From Alphaproteobacteria bacterium (GTDB taxonomy: Bacteria; Pseudomonadota; Alphaproteobacteria; SMXP01): a DNA stretch of 64,000 bases. The stretch spans positions 1-64,000 of the forward strand of contig JANQPV010000026.1 in the NCBI GenBank assembly GCA_028285305.1, in the 5' to 3' direction. The notes under the pieces were generated by a model. It was not told the DNA's origin, ran no database searches, and saw only the letters and a list, made by a program, of their open reading frames with translations. Shown here one piece after another: positions 43,989-53,608 of this stretch (positions are counted from its first letter, which is position 1; every line of letters starts with the position of its first letter). The position numbers and the translations under genes were made by a program.

Positions 43989-45110
43989 CTAACCGGCCGC
44001 CACTTGCGGTGCGTCCGAACCCTCCCCCGCCGTTTCCGCTTGCTGGCGGACTCGCCAGAATCGCATCGTGCGCTGAGCGGTCTCAAAAGGGATCTCATTG
44101 TAAAGCTCGATCGCCTTGTACGGATCAGCGCCGCCTGCCCCCCGATCCATGATCAGCGCAAATGCTGAGAAAGTTGAGCGGTCAAAAGAGACCGCACGGC
44201 AGGCGATAGCAAGAGACTCGCACGTCTTGTCGAACAAAACACGACGCGATGTGCGAATATCAAGCTCAGCCAGCTTCGCAAAACCGACGATAAGCTCATT
44301 CACTTGTTTGTTTCGGGCAAAATCAACAAGCTTGATTTCATTGAGATTGCCTTCCCGGTGGAGCGTATCGATCAAGATTTCAATCTTGGACTTTCTCTCG
44401 ATACGCCCGGAGGCCTTCGCCTGCAGCAAGCTGCGGGACTTTTGTAGTGCCGCTTCGAGAGACGCAGGATCCACACTGTCATTTGCTTCCAAGATTTGTT
44501 TCTTCAAGTTCGAGGAAACGAAGAAGTACATCTCGTTCAGCAAATCCATCGGCACGTCACGCCGAGAAACCACGGGCGCTTGTAACGCTTCATTCGCTTC
44601 GGAGCGATCGACCAACTTTTCCATGCCTGTCCGCGAAAATTGGGCGCCTTCGTTCCGCGCCAGGGTCTCAAGAACTGTGTCGTCGGCTTTGGCCACAATC
44701 GCATCGGTAACGGCCTCGGAAACGTTTTCCCGCCGAGACATGGCGTTCAAGTGCCCCTGGCCTCTGTCGCCTGCGATCGAGATTAAGTCTTCGTCCTGCA
44801 GAACCCGGCTATTGACCAGCATGGGCTCAGCCACTTGAATCTCGTCATTTGCCAACTGAACGGCCAAGCTGCGCGGCGTTTGGTCGATCACAGAAAGCTC
44901 TGCAGAAAGCTGAGCCCGCACTTCGATTTCCATGGACGAAGCAAGCTGCTCCATGATTTCACCGAAGTAGGTCAGCTCCGTTTCACTGAATTCGTCGGGC
45001 TGGCCGACAAACACGTCAGTGACTTCTCTCAGCAAATCCCGCCGTTTTCCGCTGTCCGGTTCTTTGGCAAGATCGATGAGTCGTTCCAAATTGGTCGTGT
45101 CGCCGGTCAT
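43989..45110 (-). CDS. DUF2336-domain protein
   Basis: A 373-residue helical protein with the DUF2336 pattern (NLERLIDLAKEPDSGKRRDL ... VLQDEDLISIAGDRGQGHLNAMSRRENVSEAVTDAIV), a family common in alphaproteobacteria but without known function. It is predicted to be cytoplasmic. Starts at 45110, 45116 and 45143 are possible; I chose the ATG at 45110 because AGAGGA precedes it by six bases. Confidence 0.82.
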   Translation of the reverse strand: MTGDTTNLERLIDLAKEPDSGKRRDLLREVTDVFVGQPDEFSETELTYFGEIMEQLASSMEIEVRAQLSAELSVIDQTPRSLAVQLANDEIQVAEPMLVNSRVLQDEDLISIAGDRGQGHLNAMSRRENVSEAVTDAIVAKADDTVLETLARNEGAQFSRTGMEKLVDRSEANEALQAPVVSRRDVPMDLLNEMYFFVSSNLKKQILEANDSVDPASLEAALQKSRSLLQAKASGRIERKSKIEILIDTLHREGNLNEIKLVDFARNKQVNELIVGFAKLAELDIRTSRRVLFDKTCESLAIACRAVSFDRSTFSAFALIMDRGAGGADPYKAIELYNEIPFETAQRTMRFWRVRQQAETAGEGSDAPQVAAG

Positions 45111-45216
45111 GAGCATCCTCTTCTTTGACGGAAGTATCCGCAACTTCGGTAAAAAAAGATTTGCCTCGCCTCCAGATTCCGGCGCGTTTTGGGCAGAATT
45201 CCTGGAATATTTTCAG

Positions 45217-46551
45217 TTAACCAGCAAGCTTGGTGGTGATCGCGTCAAGACAGTCGGCAAATGTATCGGCGATGATGTCGATTTCGTCACGAGACACGGT
45301 AAAGGGCGGACCGATTGCAATAATGTCTCGAACCGGCCCGGTTCCGCCGCCGTAATAGAAGACCCCGCGCCTCAACCCCTCTCCAACGAGCCGTCCGGAG
45401 ATATTTAGCTCTTCAGGAAACGGCTCAAGAGTTTCGCGATCCGTCACAATCTCAACAGCACGCAAGAGACCCTTTCCCCGAACTTCCGCAACATGAGGGT
45501 TCTCCTTGAGCCGGGCCTCAAGGGCCTGTTGCAAAGCCGCGCCCGCCTCATCAGCCTTAGCGATCAGATTTTCCCGGATGACAACATCGAGTACCACATC
45601 CGCCGCGGCGCAAGCCGAAGGATGCCCGCCATAGGTATAGAACATCATTTGCTTTTTGCGATCCGCGATCGGCGCAACCACTTGATCGGTCGCATACATG
45701 CCCGACAAGGGCGCATATCCCGCAGCCAGGCCCTTACCGGATACCATTATGTCGGGTTTCAAATCCCAGTGCTGACAGGCAAATTTGGTTCCCGTACGGC
45801 CGAAACCCGTCATAACCTCATCCGCAATAAGCAAAATCCCGTACTTGTCGCAGATATCGCGAACGGCCGGCCAATAATTGTCGGGAGGGACAATGGCACC
45901 GCCGCTGGACCCGATCACCGGCTCTCCGATGACCGCCGCGACAGTTTCCGGCCCTTCGTTTTCTATGGCTCGCTCGATCGCTGCTGCCGCCGCCATTCCG
46001 CAATCTTCGTTCGTATCCGCCCCATCAAACCGTAGCGGATAGGGAGCAGGCACAAGAGGCATTGTTGCCACAAGGGGTTCATAATCCACCCGCCGATTGT
46101 CATGGCCGCTCACGGCAAGCGTTCCGATTGTTGTTCCGTGATAAGAAGGAAAGCGGCTGATTATCTTGTAACGGCTGGTCTCACCCTTACACACAAAATG
46201 CAAACGTGCGAGACGCAAGGCGGAATCAATCGCTTCTGACCCGCCACTGCAAAAATACATGCGCGTTAAGTGACTGGGAAGCCAATCGGATTTCAATCTG
46301 TCGACAAGGGCCCGGCGCTCCGGACACTCAAAAGGCGGCACCAGATAGGAAGTATTGGCCAGCGAACGGGCAACGGCCTCTGCCACGTCCTTGCGGCCAT
46401 GGCCGATATTTGCCGCAATCGCACCACCGGCGGCATCCAAAATCTTCGTCCCGTCCGCGCCGTAGAGATAAACGCCCTCCGCCCGCTCGATACTCACCGT
46501 GGGTGTAGGAACAAAGGGCCAATCCGGATCAAGTCTGCGGGTATCGTCCAT
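45217..46551 (-). CDS. Class III PLP-dependent aminotransferase
   Basis: A 444-residue aminotransferase: FCSGGSEAIDSALRLAR (cofactor phosphate), LLIADEVMTGFGRTGTKFAC with the pyridine-binding Asp, and the Schiff-base Lys in MVSGKGLAAGYAPL. The family moves amino groups from omega-amino acids or polyamines to keto acids; the substrate cannot be told. It stands alone, with about 175 bp upstream. Confidence 0.93.
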   Translation of the reverse strand: MDDTRRLDPDWPFVPTPTVSIERAEGVYLYGADGTKILDAAGGAIAANIGHGRKDVAEAVARSLANTSYLVPPFECPERRALVDRLKSDWLPSHLTRMYFCSGGSEAIDSALRLARLHFVCKGETSRYKIISRFPSYHGTTIGTLAVSGHDNRRVDYEPLVATMPLVPAPYPLRFDGADTNEDCGMAAAAAIERAIENEGPETVAAVIGEPVIGSSGGAIVPPDNYWPAVRDICDKYGILLIADEVMTGFGRTGTKFACQHWDLKPDIMVSGKGLAAGYAPLSGMYATDQVVAPIADRKKQMMFYTYGGHPSACAAADVVLDVVIRENLIAKADEAGAALQQALEARLKENPHVAEVRGKGLLRAVEIVTDRETLEPFPEELNISGRLVGEGLRRGVFYYGGGTGPVRDIIAIGPPFTVSRDEIDIIADTFADCLDAITTKLAG

Positions 46552-46725
46552 ACGTGCGCTCGATTGCAGGGAAGCAGAAGAAAGCTTTCTGCAACCCTAA
46601 CCTAGTCATGAAACATTAGAAATATGGAAATTCGCGGACCACAAATTGACCGTTGATTGGCAACCACGCTCCCTTTCTCAGATCCAAATAGCCATGCTCG
46701 AAAAGAACGCACGCGGAGGCGTGTT

Positions 46726-47148
46726 TTAGAGGCGATAGCCACGCCCCGGATAGTCAAACTCCCACAGCTCTCTATTTTTCACATCAGAAAGATAGAAATT
46801 ATTGTGATACGAACGAATTTCCGAAATCAAATCGCCCTCGAAGACATACCATTCCGTTCCGCGCAAAATTTCGGAACTACCCGTCGCAGCGGGCGTCCAC
46901 GCCATACTCCATTCGATCACGGCTTCGGGCTCCTGTACAATTGCGTGATCCACCTCCCAAGTAGCCTTTGTTTTCGGTGCAACTTTGCACCAGTAATTGG
47001 CGAGTTCATGAGCCCCTCGGACAGGCGCGTGATCGACAAAATAGTGAACGACATCATCCGTGAACGTCGACTTCATAAGATCGTAATCTTGCGTATTGCA
47101 ACCTCGGTAATAGGATTCGATGGTGTTTAGGTACGGATGCTGAGACAT
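46726..47148 (-). CDS. SnoaL-like NTF2-fold protein
   Basis: A 140-residue protein with the NTF2-like pattern: an N-terminal helix (NTIESYYRGCNTQDYDLMKSTF), DDVVHYFVDH, and sheet residues ATWEVDHAIVQEPEAVIEWS with EWYVFEGDLISEIRSYH. Such proteins are small dehydratases, isomerases or binding domains. No partner gene identifies the substrate. Confidence 0.85.
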   Translation of the reverse strand: MSQHPYLNTIESYYRGCNTQDYDLMKSTFTDDVVHYFVDHAPVRGAHELANYWCKVAPKTKATWEVDHAIVQEPEAVIEWSMAWTPAATGSSEILRGTEWYVFEGDLISEIRSYHNNFYLSDVKNRELWEFDYPGRGYRL

Positions 47149-47270
47149 AGGAGGTTTCCGAGCCCTGTGAAATCATACCAGACATGATCCCACCAATTCG
47201 AGGATTGCTCAACCAACCCAGCTCTTATAAATCTGCAAGTCTGGTAGAAGGCTGAGGGAGTTTGAATGTG

Positions 47271-48323
47271 ATGAGGTCCATTTTCATTGGCGTATTGCTT
47301 GTTGCCATCGCAACAATCGGCGCAATTGTTGTCCTTCAAGCCCCGACACAATGGTCAACCGCAGAAGTCGTGCGCACGCCGGAAGACCGCTTTGCGAACC
47401 TCCCCGACTATCCCTTCACGCCAAACTATGCCGAAGTCTCGGGCTACCGCATTCATTATATTGATGAGGGGCCTTCTGACGGAAAGCCCATTTTGCTCCT
47501 TCATGGACAACCCTCTTGGAGTTATCTTTACCGCCACATGATCCCGCCGCTCGCCGAAGCCGGGTACAGAGTCATTGCACCCGACCTTGTAGGGTTCGGC
47601 AAATCTGACAAACCGCTGAAACAGAGCGACCACAATTACCAAATGCACATTGATTTGATGACTGAGTTTGTCGATCAGCTCGATCTCCAGGAGATTACAT
47701 TTTTCGGTCAGGATTGGGGTGGGTTGATTGGTCTGCGCGTCATCGCTAACGATCCGGACCGCTTTGCCCGGATTATGTTGTCGAACACCGGATTGCCAGC
47801 AGCTGACGGCGTTCGCGCTTGGCTCGCTTACCCTCTCTTCCGCTTGGCTGTGTGGCAGGAAGGAACGCCGGACCTGTTCGGTGAACCGGATAGTTTCAGT
47901 TTTACTCGTTGGGTCGCATGGGCGCGAACCGTGCCGGACTTTGACTTCGAAACACTTTTCCAGGCCTCGACCACCCGAGACCTCTCAGCAGAGGAACTGG
48001 CCGGATACGCAGCACCGTTTCCCGATGAGACCTACATGGCGGCGCCGCGCACTTTTCCCTATATGGTTCCGTCTCAGCTCCGTCAGAACGCGGACGCAAT
48101 GCACATCGTTTTCGAAAACTGGGAAAAGCCGCTGTTGACGGCATTCGGGGATCAAGACCCCGTGACCGCCGGTGGAGAAAAAGTCTGGCAGGAAACGGTT
48201 CCGGGCGCTGATGGTCAGCCTCACACAACCGTTCAAGGCGCGGCGCATTTCATTCAGGAAGACCAACCCGATCAACTGGTCGAGCTTCTGATCGCCTTCA
48301 TTGGGGAAAGCCCTTCGCCCTAA
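47271..48323 (+). CDS. Membrane-anchored haloalkane-dehalogenase-like alpha/beta hydrolase
   Basis: A 350-residue protein with an N-terminal hydrophobic helix (about 3-22), so it is probably exported or anchored. The hydrolase domain matches haloalkane dehalogenase: HGQPSWSYLYRHM with the halide-binding Trp83, and the nucleophile Asp148 in FFGQDWGGLIGL followed by the halide-contacting Trp149. The late GDQDP and GAAHFIQEDQP supply acid and His. The start is ATG 47271, but GTG 47268 and TTG 47262 lie just upstream with a GGGAG ribosome-binding site. Confidence 0.88.
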   Translation: MRSIFIGVLLVAIATIGAIVVLQAPTQWSTAEVVRTPEDRFANLPDYPFTPNYAEVSGYRIHYIDEGPSDGKPILLLHGQPSWSYLYRHMIPPLAEAGYRVIAPDLVGFGKSDKPLKQSDHNYQMHIDLMTEFVDQLDLQEITFFGQDWGGLIGLRVIANDPDRFARIMLSNTGLPAADGVRAWLAYPLFRLAVWQEGTPDLFGEPDSFSFTRWVAWARTVPDFDFETLFQASTTRDLSAEELAGYAAPFPDETYMAAPRTFPYMVPSQLRQNADAMHIVFENWEKPLLTAFGDQDPVTAGGEKVWQETVPGADGQPHTTVQGAAHFIQEDQPDQLVELLIAFIGESPSP

Positions 48324-48339
48324 CAAGAAGTCTGTATTT

Positions 48340-48705
48340 TTAGTTCACCATTGGGCAGCCAAAGCGTGCAGCGACAAATGCCGTTTGCATATCCTTGCCG
48401 CCTCCCATAACCCCAGAACGCACTTCTTCCGAAGTGGCTGCGGACGCCACAATGTCGGCGGCAGAAACCAAACGTTCGCCGTCAAGCCGTTCATCGATCT
48501 TTTGGGCGTAGCACTCGCTGCCTTCATCATTCATACCCAGCCGTGTAAATTCAGACTGTATACGTACGGCTTGCGCCATGTCTTCTGGGCTCGATTCCTT
48601 AGGACCGCCGTCGTCGGACGAAGTTAAACCGAGTATCTGGGAACAGGCGCTCAACGAACTTATGAGCATTGCTGCAAGAAACAAATGACCAACAGATTTT
48701 ATCAT
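48340..48705 (-). CDS. Small putative lipoprotein
   Basis: A 121-residue protein with a signal peptide and lipobox LSAC (Cys at about residue 21). The mature part contains ECYAQKIDERL and a single further Cys near the end (FGCPMVN). No family recognised. A GGAG precedes the ATG at 48705; the longer frame to 48726 is not preferred. It is convergent with the dehalogenase-like gene (16 bp between stops). Confidence 0.72.
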   Translation of the reverse strand: MIKSVGHLFLAAMLISSLSACSQILGLTSSDDGGPKESSPEDMAQAVRIQSEFTRLGMNDEGSECYAQKIDERLDGERLVSAADIVASAATSEEVRSGVMGGGKDMQTAFVAARFGCPMVN

Positions 48706-49001
48706 AATGGATCTCCGACTTAGCAATTGTGTTCGGCGCAGTCGTTTCCCCTCATCATCCCCATACTAACAAGAAACCGGACATGGTTAACAGCACGTAA
48801 ATCGTCCTTTTGGACCGTACCGCAACATCCAAATTGAATTCATAGTCGGACATCATGCCAAAATAGAGGCGAATACCTGACCATTCAGGGCTTTTTCGCA
48901 CTTGCACCCAATGCATTTTCTGAATTGACGAAATCCCAACGAAGCGCAACCGTTGGTGGATACATGAGCGGACTTAACGAGGCACCATCCCGGTGTTGTG
49001 G
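48706..49001. other. Gap without a supported gene
   Basis: About 296 bp. A 64-codon minus-strand frame ends in a hydrophobic stretch, but has no ribosome-binding site or recognisable homology, so I do not call it. No hairpin or repeat stands out. Confidence 0.4.
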
Positions 49002-49946
49002 TTATAAACGGGCAATCCCGTCCGAACCCGCACCGCAAACGATAACACCAACGCTATCGTCCGAACCCGCTTTAATGAGGCCAGACTTAACGGCCGCAAC
49101 ACAAGCGGCTCCCGAGAGCTCAACACTCAAACCAAATTCCAGCCATAACCACCGCGCTGCCTCTCTCATTTCGTCATCCGAAACGAGCAAGATGCCGTCG
49201 ACGCACTCACGGATGAGTTCGATGTTGCGATCACTACTTTGACGCGGAGCAAGGGTAATCGCCTCCGTTCGGATACTCGGCAAACAAATCGCCTCATTTG
49301 CTTCGAGACTCTTGGAAAGCGTCGGTGCGCCTTCTGGCTCCACACCGTAGATTCGGGCATTTGGCTTTTTTGCCTTAATCGCGCTCGCTATTCCCGAAAT
49401 CAATCCGCCCCCGCCAATCGAGACAACGAAGATCTCGCAGTGGGACGATTGTTTCATCATTTCCAAGCCAATCGTGCCTTGACCTGCCATCACGTTGTCA
49501 TCTGCAAACGGATGGATATAGGGAAGTTCGCGATCACTGGAATATGCGATCGCGTCTGCATGGGCATCGTCCCAGGTCTCGCCTACAATTTTGACACGGC
49601 CACCCCATCTTTCGACCATAGCGACTTTTTCGGGAAGCGCCCGCGACGGCATGTAGACGGTAGACGAAGTCCCCAACGCGTGGGCCGTATAAGCAACGGC
49701 AACGGCGTGGTTACCTCCTGAGGCCGCAACCAGCCCCCGCTCACGTTGTTCCGGGGAAAGCCCAAGCGCCGCATTGATCGCACCGCGCACCTTGAACGCG
49801 CCTGTGACCTGCAAATTTTCAAGTTTCAGGAGGAGCTCCCCCTCACGCACTTGTTCTTTTGTGTGCCGCGCCCGGATAAACGGCGTACGGCGGACATATG
49901 GCCCAATGCGCGACGCCGCATCTTCGATCATGTTGATGGGTATCAT
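49002..49946 (-). CDS. Threonine/serine dehydratase-like PLP enzyme
   Basis: A 314-residue fold-type II PLP enzyme: the lysine motif TGAFKVRGA (usual SFKxRGA with Ser changed to Ala), the phosphate loop ASGGNHAVAVAYTA, and the glycine-rich VSIGGGGLISG. It lacks the C-terminal regulatory domain of biosynthetic IlvA, so it is a short catabolic or racemase-type form. The first of two possible Met starts is used. It precedes the small lipoprotein gene by 6 bp. Confidence 0.92.
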   Translation of the reverse strand: MIPINMIEDAASRIGPYVRRTPFIRARHTKEQVREGELLLKLENLQVTGAFKVRGAINAALGLSPEQRERGLVAASGGNHAVAVAYTAHALGTSSTVYMPSRALPEKVAMVERWGGRVKIVGETWDDAHADAIAYSSDRELPYIHPFADDNVMAGQGTIGLEMMKQSSHCEIFVVSIGGGGLISGIASAIKAKKPNARIYGVEPEGAPTLSKSLEANEAICLPSIRTEAITLAPRQSSDRNIELIRECVDGILLVSDDEMREAARWLWLEFGLSVELSGAACVAAVKSGLIKAGSDDSVGVIVCGAGSDGIARL

Positions 49947-49952
49947 ATCAAC

Positions 49953-50297
49953 CTACTCACATGCATTCAGTGCACGGAGCATAGCATTGCCGACGACGCC
50001 CGAGAGATCGTGAAAATCCTCTTCCGAGAGTTCATATTTCGCCATCATATCCGATTTCTCTAGCGGTTCGTCCCCCTTCTTCACGCTCCATTTCGCGAAG
50101 TCCGCCACGAAATCGATAAACTCATCATCAATCGTGCCCACTTCTCTTTCCAAGAGTTGATAGGTGCACGAACACCGGTCGTCGGAGTTGCCACCGTCAA
50201 TGCAATTTCCGACAAATTTGGTTTGCATGGGATCGCTGCAGGCAACCAGTCCCAAAAAAGCGGGGATTGCAAGCAATGTCCCCCTTAGATTTTTCAT
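49953..50297 (-). CDS. Small putative lipoprotein with cysteine cluster
   Basis: A 114-residue protein with a signal peptide and lipobox LVAC (Cys at about residue 20). The mature part has NCIDGGNSDDRCSCTYQLLE with three Cys and one more near the C-terminus, so disulphides are possible. I do not recognise the family. It lies 6 bp before the dehydratase gene on the same strand and 40 bp after gshA. Confidence 0.75.
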   Translation of the reverse strand: MKNLRGTLLAIPAFLGLVACSDPMQTKFVGNCIDGGNSDDRCSCTYQLLEREVGTIDDEFIDFVADFAKWSVKKGDEPLEKSDMMAKYELSEEDFHDLSGVVGNAMLRALNACE

Positions 50298-50336
50298 TCT
50301 TTGTGTTTCCCCCTGGGCGACGCGTTTTTGATCGGC

Positions 50337-51698
50337 TTAGTAGGAAAATGCCGCAAAAATGTGGTCGATGTCTCGCTTCCATGGGCCGTGATATTGAGCA
50401 AGTAGCTCTTCAGCAGGAGATTGTCCCCGAGACACGATGTCCTGCAAAATATCCAAGAAATGCGTTTCGCTATCACCGGCCGCGTCCAAACGATCGCGCC
50501 TCTTTAATCCGTCCTCGGCGATATCTAGCACGTCTTTGGCAATGTTTTGGACAGTTGAAGTTCGGAATTTCGTCTGCAATCCACTTTTGGGCACTTGGGC
50601 CCTAAGGATCTCGCGTTCCTCGGAATCCCAGTCTTTAACCAAGTCCCAACACGCATCCAAGGACGTCTTCGAATAAAGCAATCCGACCCACAAAGCCGGC
50701 AGCGCACACAGGCGGCGCCATGGTCCACCGTCCGCACCTCGCATCTCCAAAAACTGTTTCAGCCGAACTTCGGGGAAGATGGTCGTCAAGTGATCCTCCC
50801 AATCACTCATTGTCGGGCGTTCCCCCGGAAGCTGATCCAAACGTCCCGCCAAAAATGTGCGAAACGAACTTCCCGAAACGTCAACATATTCCCCATTTCG
50901 GCGCACGAAGTACATGGGCACGTCAAGCGCATAGTCCGCGTACTTTTCGAACCCGAACTCTCCCTCAAAGACAAAAGGAAGCATACCCGTGCGGTCGGCG
51001 TCGGTGTCGGTCCAAACGTGGCTGCGATAAGACAAAAACCCGTTGGGTTTTCCCTCCGTAAACGGAGAGTTAGCAAAAAGTGCTGTCGCGATGGGCTGTA
51101 GCGCAAGCGCAACTCGAAATTTCTTAGCCATATCGGCCTCGGACTCAAAGTCGAGATTGACTTGCACCGTGCACGATCGGAACATCATTTCGTGGCCAAG
51201 CGTACCCACCTTCTTCATATATTCACGCATAATGCCGTACCGGGACTTCGGCATGACAGGCGTTTCATTGAGCGTCCATTTCGGCGAAAACCCTAGACCG
51301 ATAAATCCGACGCCCAAGGCTTCAGCCACCGTTTTGACCTGCGCGAGATGCGTGTGCACTTCGTTACAGGTCTCATGGACGGTCTCAAGGGGCGCACCGG
51401 AAAGCTCAAACTGACCGCCCGGCTCCAGCGTGATCGAGGCCCCATTTTGCTTGAGCGCGATGAGATGACCAGCTTCATAGATCGGCGTCCAGCCAAACTG
51501 CTGCATACCTTCCAGCATGGCCAAGATACCGCCCTCTCCTTCGTAAGAAAGCGGTGTTAAGTTGTTCAGATGATACCCAAATTTCTCGTGCTCTGTGCCA
51601 ATACGCCATTCCGATTGGGGCTTGCAGCCCGTCTCCAAATGAGCGGCGAGCTGACGCACATCTTCAATCGGACCCTCTTTCACAGCGTGATCGGACAT
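50337..51698 (-). CDS. gshA: Glutamate--cysteine ligase, class II (plant type)
   Basis: The 453-residue enzyme makes gamma-glutamylcysteine for glutathione. It has [15 protein letters not shown] (substrate/metal Glu), [13 protein letters not shown], and the C-terminal [19 protein letters not shown] signature typical of plant and alphaproteobacterial GCLs. It is transcribed away from the convergent-oriented rsmE block on the same strand, and AAAGGAA precedes the ATG. Confidence 0.95.
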   Translation of the reverse strand: MSDHAVKEGPIEDVRQLAAHLETGCKPQSEWRIGTEHEKFGYHLNNLTPLSYEGEGGILAMLEGMQQFGWTPIYEAGHLIALKQNGASITLEPGGQFELSGAPLETVHETCNEVHTHLAQVKTVAEALGVGFIGLGFSPKWTLNETPVMPKSRYGIMREYMKKVGTLGHEMMFRSCTVQVNLDFESEADMAKKFRVALALQPIATALFANSPFTEGKPNGFLSYRSHVWTDTDADRTGMLPFVFEGEFGFEKYADYALDVPMYFVRRNGEYVDVSGSSFRTFLAGRLDQLPGERPTMSDWEDHLTTIFPEVRLKQFLEMRGADGGPWRRLCALPALWVGLLYSKTSLDACWDLVKDWDSEEREILRAQVPKSGLQTKFRTSTVQNIAKDVLDIAEDGLKRRDRLDAAGDSETHFLDILQDIVSRGQSPAEELLAQYHGPWKRDIDHIFAAFSY

Positions 51699-51827
51699 TT
51701 CCTTTGTCTCTTCCGAATCTCACCAAACTCAGTCAGCTTCAATAGCCCTACCCATCATGGGTATAAAGGAAAAACCTGTTGAGGCAGGTATGCTCCAAAT
51801 GATGTGATGGCAGACCCAAAGATCGCT

Positions 51828-52598
51828 TCACCAATCCCCCAGAATGCTCTGCCAAAGCGTCAGGGCGGCGATAGCCGCGGTATCCGCCCGCATGATCCGC
51901 GGACCCAACGACACGGGCGTCACAAACGGCTTTGATCGCAAAAGCGTCCTTTCCTGCTCTGAAAACCCACCTTCCGGACCGATGACAATCGCCCATTTCT
52001 GGGCATTCTCATCGGATTCGAACGCTTCGAGCGCTTGGCGGGCTGGACGGGCCCGCCCTTGGGACCCTCCCCACTCTTCTTCGGGATCGTCACCGGCTTC
52101 ATCGCAAAAGATGAGCCGTCGAGATACATCCCAATCCTCAAGACATCGTTCTAACTTTCTCGCGGCAAGAATAGCCGGCACACACATGCGTCCCGTTTGC
52201 TCGGCCGCTTCGATCGCATTGGCACGCAAACGCACTTCATTTATTCGGGTAACCATCGTGCGTTCTGTAATGACCGGTCCGAGTGCTGCCACACCCAGTT
52301 CGGTCGCCTTTTGAGCGAGATAATCGATTCGCAGTCGCTTTATCGGCGCAAACAACAAGTGGATGTTTGGCACTCCTGTCTGTTCTTTACGTATTTCGGT
52401 CAGATCGATGGTGATCGCCTTCTTTGTTTGCGACTCAAGGACGCCTTCCCATTCACCGTCTCGGCCGTTAAAAAACGCAACTTTGTCGCCGATTTTGCAG
52501 CGCATCACGTTCGTGAGATAATGGTACTGATCTCCGGTCAGGCGAAGTGAGCCGCCCGGGGACAAAGGTTCCTCGGTAAAGAGCCGAATATCCGCCAT
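51828..52598 (-). CDS. rsmE: 16S rRNA m3U1498 methyltransferase RsmE
   Basis: A 256-residue SPOUT-class methyltransferase: N-terminal PUA-like domain (DIRLFTEEPLSPGGSLRLTG) and C-terminal trefoil knot with IGPEGGFSEQERTLL and LGPRIMRADTAAIAAL. It methylates U1498 of 16S rRNA. The ATG at 52598 gives the family length; the long upstream frame is rejected. It is divergent from ubiA with about 50 bp between start codons. Confidence 0.96.
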   Translation of the reverse strand: MADIRLFTEEPLSPGGSLRLTGDQYHYLTNVMRCKIGDKVAFFNGRDGEWEGVLESQTKKAITIDLTEIRKEQTGVPNIHLLFAPIKRLRIDYLAQKATELGVAALGPVITERTMVTRINEVRLRANAIEAAEQTGRMCVPAILAARKLERCLEDWDVSRRLIFCDEAGDDPEEEWGGSQGRARPARQALEAFESDENAQKWAIVIGPEGGFSEQERTLLRSKPFVTPVSLGPRIMRADTAAIAALTLWQSILGDW

Positions 52599-52649
52599 CT
52601 GGCCAACCCTCTGCGATAGGTAGCAGTGAACAAGGACGCAAGATTGACC

Positions 52650-53606
52650 ATGGCCGAGACCGTCAATCAAGAAGAACAGCCGTCTCAGGGCCAAGTTGCC
52701 GATGCCATATCGGACAGCTGGGTGGACACGTGGGCGCCCGCGAAGGTTCGGCCCTATTTGCGTCTGGCCCGCCTCGACCGCCCGATCGGAACATGGCTGC
52801 TTCTTTGGCCGTGCCTTTGGAGCCTCGCTTTGGCGCAGACAGATGCATCAACGGGACTTGCCGGGTTCGTCTGGCTTGGGCTTCTGTTCGCCGTCGGAGC
52901 AACTGTCATGCGGGGCGCGGGGTGTACGTACAACGACATTGTCGACAGAAAATATGATGCACAGGTGGCGCGCACGGCCAATCGGCCTGTGGCAAGCGGC
53001 GCCATCAGCGTCAAGCGCGCATGGATATTTCTGATTGCACAGTCTCTCATCGGACTGATCATCTTACTCCAATTCAACGCGTTTACGATCGGATTGGGAA
53101 TTGCCTCCCTCGCCTTGGTTGCCATCTATCCGTACATGAAGCGTTTTACGTACTGGCCCCAGGCTTGGCTCGGTCTAACCTTCAACTGGGGCGCCCTCAT
53201 GGGGTGGAGTACCGTCACCGGCTCTCTGTCTTGGCCACCGCTGTTGCTCTACATGGCCGCCTTTGCTTGGACCATGGGCTATGACACGATTTATGCGCAC
53301 CAAGATAAAGAAGACGACGCCCTGATCGGGGTCAAATCCACGGCACTCAAATTGGGCGAGACCACAAAAACTTGGCTCTATTTGTTTTACGGAACAACGG
53401 CGGGATTGCTCATTTTAGTTGGAACATCGGCACATCTATCTTGGCTCTTTTATCTCGGTCTCGCCGCAGCCGCCGCCCATCTGGCGCGGCAAATATCGCG
53501 CGTGAACATTCACAGCCCAGACTCATGCCTGAACGTGTTTCGTTCCAACCGGGAGTTTGGCGCACTTCTGTTCATATCAGTACTTCTCGGCCTCATAGGG
53601 GGATAA
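52650..53606 (+). CDS. ubiA: 4-hydroxybenzoate octaprenyltransferase
   Basis: A 318-residue polytopic prenyltransferase of ubiquinone biosynthesis: the first Asp-rich motif NDIVDRKYDAQV (about residue 100) and the second in YDTIYAHQDKEDD (about residue 220), with about eight membrane helices. GTG at 52626 is an alternative start. A HAD gene starts 2 bp after its stop, so the two are coupled. In related genomes ubiA adjoins rsmE and pmbA. Confidence 0.95.
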   Translation: MAETVNQEEQPSQGQVADAISDSWVDTWAPAKVRPYLRLARLDRPIGTWLLLWPCLWSLALAQTDASTGLAGFVWLGLLFAVGATVMRGAGCTYNDIVDRKYDAQVARTANRPVASGAISVKRAWIFLIAQSLIGLIILLQFNAFTIGLGIASLALVAIYPYMKRFTYWPQAWLGLTFNWGALMGWSTVTGSLSWPPLLLYMAAFAWTMGYDTIYAHQDKEDDALIGVKSTALKLGETTKTWLYLFYGTTAGLLILVGTSAHLSWLFYLGLAAAAAHLARQISRVNIHSPDSCLNVFRSNREFGALLFISVLLGLIGG

Positions 53607-53608
53607 GC

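Noticed and set aside
48755-48949. 64-codon minus-strand frame with a hydrophobic end
   Set aside because: No ribosome-binding site, no paralogue and no selection signal, unlike the small peptides at 42.8-43.2 kb.
53372-53608. N-terminal extension of the HAD phosphatase
   Set aside because: It lies in another frame of ubiA and has no HAD-like sequence; the GTG at 53609 has a ribosome-binding site.
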